Below are positions 17,587 to 24,899 of a DNA stretch of 64,000 nt, one piece after another (the stretch's first letter is position 1; each line of letters begins with the position of its first letter). The notes under the pieces are model-generated. The model was not told the DNA's origin. It saw only the letters and a list, made by a program, of their open reading frames with translations, and did no database searches. The DNA is taken from contig NZ_CP014870.1 in the NCBI RefSeq assembly GCF_001661075.1, positions 3,244,501 to 3,308,500 of the forward strand, in the 5' to 3' direction. The stretch is from Pseudomonas silesiensis (GTDB lineage: Bacteria > Pseudomonadota > Gammaproteobacteria > Pseudomonadales > Pseudomonadaceae). Made by a program: the position numbers and the translations under genes.

Positions 17587-18060
17587 TCACAGCGTTAAAT
17601 CCAGCGACACTTTAACTCGATCCATTGCCACAAAAGTCTTGAATCGTCGGACGTTCCCGCCCTCGAAGAATAATTCGCGAGTGAGCTTTTCGTATTCTTT
17701 CATGTCCTTGACGGCGATTATCAAAATGAAGTCGACGTCTCCAGTGACGTAATAGCACTGCTGGACTTGAGGGCACTCAAGAAAACGCTGTCGGATAGCG
17801 TCCAGCTTCTCAATTACTTCGCTCTCCACCGACACGTTGACTACAACCGTCGTGTTAACGCCGACCAGCTCCGGCGCCAAGATACTTCGATCAGCCATGA
17901 TCACGCCCGATTTCCGAAGGCGCTGCAACCGCTTCGCGACGGCGGGAAGGGAGAGGTTCACACGCTCGGCTAGCTCTCTCATCGCCAACTGATTATTGCC
18001 TTGGACAAGCTCAAGTAATCGCAAATCGAACGCGTCCATCTGCGGAGCCTTCTCACGCAT
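17587..18060 (-). CDS. Lrp/AsnC-family transcriptional regulator
   Basis: 157 residues: an N-terminal helix-turn-helix (MDAFDLRLLELVQGNNQLAM, then NLSLPAVAKRLQRLRKSGVI) and a C-terminal RAM ligand-binding domain (VQQCYYVTGDVDFILIIAV). The frame extends to 18189, but the ATG at 18060 has GGAGG at ideal spacing. It is divergent from dpaL; Lrp-type proteins commonly control the neighbouring amino acid catabolic operon in response to the amino acid. It probably binds the boxes at 18081-18142 and perhaps the matching set at 23521-23582. Confidence 0.9.
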   Translation of the reverse strand: MREKAPQMDAFDLRLLELVQGNNQLAMRELAERVNLSLPAVAKRLQRLRKSGVIMADRSILAPELVGVNTTVVVNVSVESEVIEKLDAIRQRFLECPQVQQCYYVTGDVDFILIIAVKDMKEYEKLTRELFFEGGNVRRFKTFVAMDRVKVSLDLTL

Positions 18061-18080
18061 ACCTACCTCCAACTGGGAGA

Positions 18081-18142
18081 AAATTTCTCTTATAGACCCA
18101 GAAAAGCGAGACCATTTATGACCATGGTGAGCATATATTCTC
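18081..18142. promoter_or_regulatory. Three-box regulatory module upstream of dpaL
   Basis: Box 1 AAATTTCTCT at 18081, box 2 GAGACCATTT at 18108 and box 3 TATATTCTC at 18134. Boxes 1 and 2 are imperfect inverted copies (AAATTTCTC against AAATGGTCTC). Box 3 contains TATATT, a plausible -10 element for dpaL. The same boxes at identical spacings occur at 23521-23582. Confidence 0.8.
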
Positions 18143-18175
18143 CACATGCCCCATGCAACGAAGGTGTCTTCCAAA

Positions 18176-19360
18176 ATGCGATACAACAAGAATGAGCATT
18201 CACGGACTCACGCAGCAGGCGCTGCGCTGAAGCCATTTACCCCTGCCAGCCTCGACCAAGTTCGTAGTCATCTTCAGTGCATCGACTACAAGGTCACCCC
18301 CCTGTTCAGCCTTCCTGAACTTGCCGCAGAACGTGGCGTCGGAGCCATCTTTGTAAAAGATGAAAGCCAGCGTTCGACTCTGAAAAGTTTCAAGGCCTTG
18401 GGCGGCGCTCACGCCGTTGTTCGGGTGGTCTTGCAGGAGGCGAGTAAAGGTCTGGGCAGGACTGTTGAACCTGACGAGATCCTGACTCCAGAAGTGCAAA
18501 AGGTTGCAGCTTCTCTCACCATCACATGCGCTACCGATGGCAACCATGGCCGATCCGTCGCTGCAGCCGCAAAAGTTGTCGGTTGCCGCTCCGTGATCTA
18601 CGTCCACGCTGGCGTGAGCGAGAGCAGAGCTGCTGCAATTGCAGCGCTGGGCGCTGAGGTCGAGCGTGTCGCTGGAAGCTATGACGACTCTGTGGCTTAT
18701 GCCTCCGAGGCGGCCAGTCAAAACCAGTGGATTGTCGTGTCCGATACCTCATGGCCAGGTTACGAAGAAATTCCTACCTGGGTGATGCAAGGGTATCTCG
18801 TCATGGCGGACGAGGTCGTCCAGCAAGTGGAAACCAGCGGTCGCAGTTTGACCCACGTATTCCTCCAGGCAGGTGTTGGAGGCTTTGCCGCTGCGTTGGC
18901 GGCGTATTTCACCTCGGTGTACGGCGACCTGGCCCCTCAGATCATCGTGGTGGAGCCTGAGAAAGCCGCGTGCATTTATGAAAGCGCGGTCAAAGGCGAA
19001 GCCACCAAAATTGATCATGGTGAAGCAACTGTGATGGCAATGCTGGAATGCTACGAGCCGTCGATGGTTGCCTGGCGCATCCTTCAAGAGACCGCCACTG
19101 CCTTCGTGACGATCTCTGATGAAGAAGCTCTCTATGCGATGGCTGCGTTGGCCCGCGATCAGTCTTCCGACCCTGTTATTGAAGGGGGCGAAAGCGGCGC
19201 AGCCTCACTTGGTGGGTTGCTCGTGGCGCTCGAAGATCCTGAGATCAAGCAGTCTCTACGTCTGAACAAAGACTCTGTCGCCCTGGTGATCAACACTGAA
19301 GGGGCAACCGACCCTGAGCTGTACGCTCAACTTCTGGCCCAGGCCAAGGCACTGCCATGA
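18176..19360 (+). CDS. dpaL: Diaminopropionate ammonia-lyase (PLP enzyme)
   Basis: About 394 residues, fold type II PLP family. It splits 2,3-diaminopropionate to pyruvate and two ammonia. Visible are KDESQRSTLKSFKALGGAHA (PLP-binding Lys in SFKALGGA), the substrate loop TCATDGNHGRSVAAAA, SDTSWPGYEEIPTWVMQGY typical of DpaL/YgeX, and the phosphate-binding IEGGESGAASLGG. Start: an ATG at 18146 lies only six bases after the putative -10 TATATT, so the ATG at 18176 with GAAGG upstream is preferred. Its stop overlaps the next gene (ATGA). Confidence 0.9.
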   Translation: MRYNKNEHSRTHAAGAALKPFTPASLDQVRSHLQCIDYKVTPLFSLPELAAERGVGAIFVKDESQRSTLKSFKALGGAHAVVRVVLQEASKGLGRTVEPDEILTPEVQKVAASLTITCATDGNHGRSVAAAAKVVGCRSVIYVHAGVSESRAAAIAALGAEVERVAGSYDDSVAYASEAASQNQWIVVSDTSWPGYEEIPTWVMQGYLVMADEVVQQVETSGRSLTHVFLQAGVGGFAAALAAYFTSVYGDLAPQIIVVEPEKAACIYESAVKGEATKIDHGEATVMAMLECYEPSMVAWRILQETATAFVTISDEEALYAMAALARDQSSDPVIEGGESGAASLGGLLVALEDPEIKQSLRLNKDSVALVINTEGATDPELYAQLLAQAKALP

Positions 19361-20589
19361 ACTTCCCACAGGTCAACGGTCATCGTCTGCTAAGACGAAT
19401 TCAGGAACTCGGTCAAATTGGTTGTCTACCGGGCGGAGGCGGGACTCGCCTCGCATTGACCGATGAAGACAAGCAAGGTCGCGACCTTATTGTTGGCTGG
19501 TTTGCCGAAGCAGGTGCCTCTGTATACGTCGATAAGATTGGCAATATCTACGGTGTACTTGGTGGATCAGTTGACACCCCACCGATCATGACAGGCTCGC
19601 ACATCGATACCGTCTCAAGGGCCGGTTTCCTAGACGGTTGCTACGGCGTCATCGCGGGTGTCGAACTGCTTCAAGCCATCGGTGAATCAGGCCTGACGCC
19701 CGATAAGCCGATCGCAGTTACTGTCTTCAGCAACGAGGAAGGCGTCAGGTTCTCTCCTGATCTTCTAGGCTCGCGCGTCATAGCAAAAGACATTGCGCTG
19801 GACGAAGCCCTGGCCGTCGAAACGCGGGACGGAAAGTCTTTCCAGAGCGAACTCCAGCGAATTGGTTATGCGGGCGAAATCGAACCCTGGAAGTTCATCC
19901 CTGAAAGTTTTTTGGAGCTTCACATTGAGCAAGGCCCAGTGCTAGAGGCCACCGAAACGCAGGTAGGTGTTGTGGAAGCTCTTCAGGGGCATTCATGGTG
20001 GCAGGTCGAGATTGTGGGTTGCGCTAATCACGCTGGCACAACGCCAATGCATTTGCGTAAAGACGCTGGCGTTGCAGCTATGCAATTGGCCTGCAGACTT
20101 CAGGAGTACTCCGCCCTGGATCACCTTCCTAACGTGACGACGGTGGGAACATTCGCCCTTGAACCAAACGCCGTCAATGTCGTTCCGGGCAAGGCTAAAT
20201 TCACGATTGATTTCCGAGACTCTGATGATGGGCAGCTTCGGAAGGCTGATGCACTGCTTCAGTCTGAGGTGATGAAGCTTCAGGAGCAGGGCTTCGAGGT
20301 AAAACTGCAGACCCTCTCAAAGGCAATGTCGGTCAAATTTGATGAAGGTTTGTGCTCCTTACTTCAAGGCGTCACCGAATCCATCGGTGCGTCGAACAGG
20401 CGAATAGTGTCTGGCGCAAGTCACGATGCTCAGATGATCTCCAGGGCCTGTCCCTCCGCCATGTTGTTTGTACAAAGCAGCAAAGGGATTAGTCACAATC
20501 CGAAGGAAAACACTCCTGACGACGACCTCGTCCTCGGTGCCCAGATTCTGGCTAACGCAATGTGGACGCTCGCTACATCTAAGTCCTGA
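19357..20589 (+). CDS. Zn-dependent M20-family amidohydrolase (allantoate / N-carbamoyl amino acid hydrolase type)
   Basis: 410 residues of the peptidase M20 family, amidase/hydantoinase/carbamoylase branch. Metal-site motifs are complete: GSHIDTVSRAGFLDGCYGVI (His, Asp), FSNEEGVRF (Glu-Glu), ELHIEQGPVLE (His) and the C-terminal KGISHNPKE (His). The dimer-interface segment GCANHAGTTPM is also there. It overlaps dpaL by 4 bp, so the two are translationally coupled. Inference: it removes an N-carbamoyl, acyl or similar group to release diaminopropionate for DpaL. E. coli ygeX/ygeY show a comparable pairing. Confidence 0.85.
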   Translation: MNFPQVNGHRLLRRIQELGQIGCLPGGGGTRLALTDEDKQGRDLIVGWFAEAGASVYVDKIGNIYGVLGGSVDTPPIMTGSHIDTVSRAGFLDGCYGVIAGVELLQAIGESGLTPDKPIAVTVFSNEEGVRFSPDLLGSRVIAKDIALDEALAVETRDGKSFQSELQRIGYAGEIEPWKFIPESFLELHIEQGPVLEATETQVGVVEALQGHSWWQVEIVGCANHAGTTPMHLRKDAGVAAMQLACRLQEYSALDHLPNVTTVGTFALEPNAVNVVPGKAKFTIDFRDSDDGQLRKADALLQSEVMKLQEQGFEVKLQTLSKAMSVKFDEGLCSLLQGVTESIGASNRRIVSGASHDAQMISRACPSAMLFVQSSKGISHNPKENTPDDDLVLGAQILANAMWTLATSKS

Positions 20590-20624
20590 TCCATACATAA
20601 GAAAGAACCGTTGGAGATACAGAC

Positions 20625-21785
20625 ATGAACATCGCTTTTTCTAGTGAAGAGTTTGCTAACCGTGTGTCCCGCGTTCAAGCGGAAATGAGCGTGCATAAGC
20701 TCGATGCATTGCTCGTCACCTCTCCACCCAACTTCCGCTACTTCAGTGGCTTTGACAGCCAGTTCTGGGAAAGTCCTACTCGGCCATGGTTCTTTATTAT
20801 TCCTGCTGAGGGGGACTGCATTGCAGTCGTTCCTGAAATCGGAGCACCGTTGCTGCAAGGTTCCTGGATCGGAAAAACTTTGAGCTGGCCAGCGCCACGT
20901 CCATCGGATGAAGGTGTTACGTTGCTCAGCGATACTCTGCTTTCTCTCCCTCGCCGTCATGGCCGCATCGGGATGGAGATGGGCCGCGAGTCCGTGATCC
21001 GCATGCCCGTGAACGATTTGTTCTTGCTCAAAGACAAGTTGGGCAGCGTTGATCTGGTGGATGGATCGCCTTGCATTTGGAACGTACGGGCAATCAAATC
21101 ATCAGGTGAGGTCGAGTACATCCGTCAATCTTGCACCATCGTGAGCGATGCATTCGACAAGCTCCCGGCGCACGCTCGCTGCGGTCAAACTGAGCTGGCC
21201 ATCAGCAGAGCGTTGTCCGTGGACATTATCGCCGGTGGTGCACACGCGCTTCCATTTATGGCTGCAGCTTCCGGCCCTGGCGGCTATGAGCAAATCATTT
21301 CCCGCCCAAGCGACCGGGTGATCGAAAACGGAGATGTCCTCATCATTGACGTTGGTGCGACAGTCAATGGTTACTTCTGCGATTTCGACCGAAATTTCGG
21401 TTTCGGTAAAGTTGACGACGATGCATTACGTGCCAACGAAGCAATTTGGGACGCCACCGAAGCGGCTTTCGCTATCTCTCGACCTGGCACCAAAGTCTCG
21501 GAGCTCTGGAAAGCCATGATGGGTGTGCTGGAACCAGCAGGTATGCTTCGCAACAATGTGGGTCGACTGGGCCATGGCCTCGGTCTGCAACTGACCGAGC
21601 CACCATCCCACATGCCAACGGACGACACTGTGCTGCGCGAAGGCATGGTCATTACCATTGAACCAGGCATGGAGTACGCGCCTGGCAAGATGCTCGTTCA
21701 TGAGGAAAACATCCACATCACCAGCTCTGGCCCAGAAATTCTGACTCGCCGGGCGCCGCGTGAAATGGTGATCATCAACAACTAA
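20625..21785 (+). CDS. M24-family metallopeptidase-like enzyme (Xaa-Pro peptidase / ectoine hydrolase type)
   Basis: 386 residues: an N-terminal creatinase-like domain (LDALLVTSPPNFRYFSGFDS) and a C-terminal pita-bread domain. All five metal ligands are recognisable: Asp in IIDVGATVNG, Asp in FCDFDRNF, His in LGHGLGLQL, Glu in ITIEPGME and Glu in VHEENIHI. It is thus a metalloenzyme, unlike true creatinase, and near DoeA-type ectoine hydrolases and aminopeptidase P. It follows the M20 gene by 35 bp with a GGAG site. Likely role: hydrolysing an amide, peptide or cyclic amidine earlier in the same pathway. Confidence 0.85.
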   Translation: MNIAFSSEEFANRVSRVQAEMSVHKLDALLVTSPPNFRYFSGFDSQFWESPTRPWFFIIPAEGDCIAVVPEIGAPLLQGSWIGKTLSWPAPRPSDEGVTLLSDTLLSLPRRHGRIGMEMGRESVIRMPVNDLFLLKDKLGSVDLVDGSPCIWNVRAIKSSGEVEYIRQSCTIVSDAFDKLPAHARCGQTELAISRALSVDIIAGGAHALPFMAAASGPGGYEQIISRPSDRVIENGDVLIIDVGATVNGYFCDFDRNFGFGKVDDDALRANEAIWDATEAAFAISRPGTKVSELWKAMMGVLEPAGMLRNNVGRLGHGLGLQLTEPPSHMPTDDTVLREGMVITIEPGMEYAPGKMLVHEENIHITSSGPEILTRRAPREMVIINN

Positions 21786-21840
21786 AGCTACTGATGTTCG
21801 ATCCCTCGCACGGTTTTCCCAAAGCGGTGCGCCTTTGGTT

Positions 21841-21866
21841 ATCCCAGCTAGTGGATGGGCTGGGAT
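21841..21866. other. Stem-loop in the M24-MFS gap
   Basis: ATCCCAGC and GCTGGGAT form a perfect 8-bp stem with a 10-base loop. No T run follows, so it is not a classical intrinsic terminator. It may protect or separate the upstream mRNA. Confidence 0.5.
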
Positions 21867-21885
21867 CCAACTAGTGAGTTGTAAA

Positions 21886-21923
21886 GTGCCTGTCCCACAT
21901 CCACGACATGTGGGTTCAGGCAC
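21886..21923. other. Long stem-loop upstream of the MFS gene
   Basis: GTGCCTG-T-CCCACAT pairs with ATGTGGG-TT-CAGGCAC around a 7-base loop, giving a 14-bp stem with a small internal bulge. It lies about 90 bases before the MFS start and lacks a T tract. It could attenuate read-through or stabilise one of the two transcripts. Confidence 0.6.
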
Positions 21924-22013
21924 ATCTCGAATTAATTACTACCTCGCCCCGCTTGTTAGAAATGCTTCTTAGCAATAGAAGTCCATGTGTCTGAGACATA
22001 CAAAGGAACAACA

Positions 22014-23342
22014 ATGACAATGCCTCTTGTTTCAATTGAAGATGTGCCGATTCAGAAGTTTCATCAACGTCTTACTATTAGTGCCGCTGGCGGGATTTTT
22101 GTAGACGGCTATGTACTTAGTGTTATCGGAGTCATCATTCTTCATGCTACTACTGTTCTACAATTAAGTGATTTTTGGCAAGGTATGATCGCTGCATCTA
22201 GCCTGATCGGCATCTTCGCTGGCGGATTAATCGGTGGGTGGCTCACCAGTAGTTTAGGTCGCAAGCGCTTGTTTTACGCAAGCCCTTTAATTTTCCTGGT
22301 CGCGTCTATCGGCCAGTTCTACGCTGACAGCGCCGCTATGTTGTTCTTTTGGCGAATCATAATTGGCATCGGTGTCGGTATTGAGTATCCCGCAGCCACA
22401 GCGATGCTCGCTGAGTTTCTTCCTCGCAAAAATCGTGGCCCTCGGTTGGCCGCGCTTTCTACATGTTGGTTTGCAGGAGCTGCAGCAGCCTACATATTCG
22501 GTGAAATCATTCTTCGCACTGGCGGCGATGAGGCTTGGCGATTGGTGCTAGCCAGCGGTGCAGTACTTGGTGGGGCGTTGTTTGCCATGCGTCTTGGTAC
22601 GCCTGAATCTTTACGTTGGTTGCTGAGTAAAGGAAGAAAGGAAGAGGCCGCCGTCCTGGTCAAAAAAATTTACGGTAGCGATTTCAGTATCGCCAATATT
22701 GGCGAAGACACCAATACGATACGCCTTCCGTTGAAAAGCATCCTTTCGGCGGGGTATGGCAAGCGCATGTTCTTTGTAGTGACCTTCTGGACGTGTGCAA
22801 TGCTACCGGTCTTTGCGGTCTACGCGTTCGCCCCTAAAGTCCTATCGGCTCTGAAGCTGGATGACGATGCAGGCTCGATTGGATCCATCGCTATCACATT
22901 GTTCTTTGTTGTCGGGTGCGTAGTTGCCACAAAGCTGATCAATACGCTGGGACGTAGAAACGTAATGATCTACAGCTTTCTGCTCGCGGGCATATCTCTG
23001 ATGGGCCTTGCAGGATTTCAGTCCAGCTCAAGTTACTTGGTGATTCTGTTTTTCTCGTGCTACGCCCTTTTCATTGGTGGTGCTCAGGTGCTGACCTTTG
23101 TTTACCCCAACGAGATATTTCCCACGGAAATTCGCTCCTTCGCCGTAGGTGTAGGCACATCGTTTTCCAGGATCGGCGCCGCCATTGGCACCTATCTCGT
23201 TCCAGTGTCACTCAATTCCCTTGGGGTTTCGATCACGATGCTGGTGGCCGCCGGTATCACCTTCATCGGCCTGATTGTGGCAATACTTCTTGCCCCTGAA
23301 ACTAGATCCTTGAATCTTCACGAGGCCAGTGCCCTGGCATAG
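22014..23342 (+). CDS. MFS transporter (sugar porter / organic acid type)
   Basis: 442 residues with 12 predicted membrane helices. Family marks: GGWLTSSLGRKRLFYASPLI in loop 2-3, IGIGVGIEYPAATAMLAEFL in helix 4-5, TPESLRWLLSKGR before the central loop, and PNEIFPTEIRSFAVGVGTSF near helix 10-11. Start: ATG at 22014 follows AAAGGA; the frame opens earlier with a GTG at 21987. It is probably a second uptake or an efflux route for the substrate of the dpaL cluster. A strong terminator follows. Confidence 0.85.
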   Translation: MTMPLVSIEDVPIQKFHQRLTISAAGGIFVDGYVLSVIGVIILHATTVLQLSDFWQGMIAASSLIGIFAGGLIGGWLTSSLGRKRLFYASPLIFLVASIGQFYADSAAMLFFWRIIIGIGVGIEYPAATAMLAEFLPRKNRGPRLAALSTCWFAGAAAAYIFGEIILRTGGDEAWRLVLASGAVLGGALFAMRLGTPESLRWLLSKGRKEEAAVLVKKIYGSDFSIANIGEDTNTIRLPLKSILSAGYGKRMFFVVTFWTCAMLPVFAVYAFAPKVLSALKLDDDAGSIGSIAITLFFVVGCVVATKLINTLGRRNVMIYSFLLAGISLMGLAGFQSSSSYLVILFFSCYALFIGGAQVLTFVYPNEIFPTEIRSFAVGVGTSFSRIGAAIGTYLVPVSLNSLGVSITMLVAAGITFIGLIVAILLAPETRSLNLHEASALA

Positions 23343-23370
23343 TCGATAGGTAACAGATAAATGAAAATCA

Positions 23371-23397
23371 GGGACGCTTTAAGCGTCCCTTTTATTT
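23371..23397 (+). terminator. Intrinsic terminator after the MFS gene
   Basis: GGGACGCTT and AAGCGTCCC form a 9-bp perfect stem with a single central T, effectively a 4-5 base loop, followed by TTTTATTTT. It closes the dpaL-M20-M24-MFS unit about 30 bases after the stop codon. Confidence 0.9.
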
Positions 23398-23520
23398 TCG
23401 GTATTCATAATCGACTTACTATTCGGCCGCTCCGTATGAATGGCGCAACTCTAGCTTGACTCTATAGTCTCCGCGCCCCTCTCCATAAATATCCGACCGT
23501 TGATACAGGATGCTTCGATA

Positions 23521-23582
23521 AAATTTCTCTCCAAGTAGCCATTTTAAGAGACCATTTCTAACGTCGTAAAGACTATATTCTC
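23521..23582. promoter_or_regulatory. Three-box regulatory module upstream of the ABC transporter
   Basis: AAATTTCTCT at 23521, GAGACCATTT at 23548 and TATATTCTC at 23574. Distances of 27 and 26 bases between box starts are exactly those of the dpaL module (18081, 18108, 18134). TATATT would serve as -10. This promoter would give a 5' leader of roughly 430 bases before the start codon at 24014. Confidence 0.8.
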
Positions 23583-23589
23583 ACTTAAG

Positions 23590-24013
23590 GAGGGTGACGG
23601 CAGATAAACTCGAGGTTAAGCACTCCTAATCTGGCCAACAAAATTAAACCATCTTGAGTGAATCCGGGAAGACACAAGGGCAGCAAGATCAGTAGCGATA
23701 CAGGATTCTGATGTCGGCCAGCGCACGAAAAGATATCCACGTTTCTCCCATATAGGGGCGACTACAAAAATAAGAAAAGACGTTCGACTTTAAGCTTCAT
23801 CAGCTGAAAATATCGGTGCACTAGTCCGTTGTTGCATGCTGGAGCTTTTTTGAATGACTGCCGCTTAAATTACTCGGAGCCAATCATGGATTTCAAAAGA
23901 ACGAGCACGACACTAAGGTGTTTCTTACCCCCCAAGATAAAGCACGAGGAAGATGTGTTGGTGCGCGGTGCTCACAGCGAAGCCTAATAGCCCATTTCAT
24001 TCTGGATAATATC
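23590..24013 (+). other. Long untranslated leader of the ABC transporter operon (inferred)
   Basis: Between the shared module and the start at 24014 lie about 430 bases without a recognisable gene. An AAGGAGG occurs at the left end with no well-placed start codon. The frame open from 23918 to 24014 shows no signal peptide or family similarity and is taken as non-coding. A second promoter closer to the gene is not excluded. Confidence 0.4.
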
Positions 24014-24844
24014 ATGCGTATCTCAAAAGTCTTCAACGCCATACTTTTAAGTGGACTGTGTGCAGTTGCTATCAATGCAAGCGCTCAAGAGATCCCTACA
24101 CTCCAAAATGGAGTACTCACTATTGGCTCGGATCTCACCTGGGCTCCTTTCGATTACTATGACAAGAATGTTCCGGCCGGGTTTGACGCCGAACTGATGG
24201 CCAAAATTTCCAAAGGCCTCGGACTCACCCCGCGTATTGACGACACCCGTTTTGCCAACCTCGTGATTGGTCTTTCCGGCAAGAAATTTGATGTCGTTGC
24301 TTCCGCGCTATATATCACTCCAGCACGTGCGAAACAGATTGATTATGTGCCATACCTGAAAACAGGTGGCTCGTTGATGACCCTCAAGGGAAGCGAATTC
24401 CGTCCGGAAACTGTAAATGATCTCTGTGGAAAAAAAGTAGCTTCGTTAAAAGGCGCTGCCTGGGTTCCAACCTTGACAAAGCTTTCCAGTGAACATTGCA
24501 CTCCTTCTGGCAAAGGCGCGATTGGCGTTCAGGAATATGAATCGTCTCCAATGGCAGCCCAAGCTTTATTGTCCAAAGCGGCTGATGTTCAATTTGAAGA
24601 CGCTGCGGTAGCTCAAATGCTAATCAAACAGACCAAAGGTAGATTGGAGATTACATCCAAGACCATTATTGAACCTGTTGTCATTGGCTTGGGTGTGGAA
24701 AAAGGCAACACAGTACTAGCGGCGGCGCTAACTGAGCAGCTTGATCGCCTCAAACAAAATGGCGAATACCAAGCAATGCTTACTGCCTATAATTTGCAGG
24801 AACCAACTAAGGATGACATTGCCGCTGCATATAGCGGCAAATAA
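24014..24844 (+). CDS. Polar amino acid ABC transporter, substrate-binding protein
   Basis: 276 residues of the family 3 solute-binding proteins. A Sec signal peptide covers about residues 1-24 (MRISKVFNAILLSGLCAVAI, then ASAQ with cleavage after it). The mature start GVLTIGSDLTWAPFDYYDKN matches the family motif (L.VG.D..Y.PF.). It binds its ligand in the periplasm and delivers it to the fused permease-ATPase encoded 55 bp downstream. Its shared promoter module links it to dpaL, so diaminopropionate or a derivative is the likely ligand. Confidence 0.88.
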   Translation: MRISKVFNAILLSGLCAVAINASAQEIPTLQNGVLTIGSDLTWAPFDYYDKNVPAGFDAELMAKISKGLGLTPRIDDTRFANLVIGLSGKKFDVVASALYITPARAKQIDYVPYLKTGGSLMTLKGSEFRPETVNDLCGKKVASLKGAAWVPTLTKLSSEHCTPSGKGAIGVQEYESSPMAAQALLSKAADVQFEDAAVAQMLIKQTKGRLEITSKTIIEPVVIGLGVEKGNTVLAAALTEQLDRLKQNGEYQAMLTAYNLQEPTKDDIAAAYSGK

Positions 24845-24899
24845 TACTCGAATATAACAAGATAGGGTGGCCCGCCTGGGCTGCCCGTGGGAGTTAAAT

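Noticed and set aside
20625..21785. M24 enzyme as creatinase, implying guanidino cleavage
   Set aside because: All five metal ligands of the peptidase branch are present, whereas creatinase has lost them.
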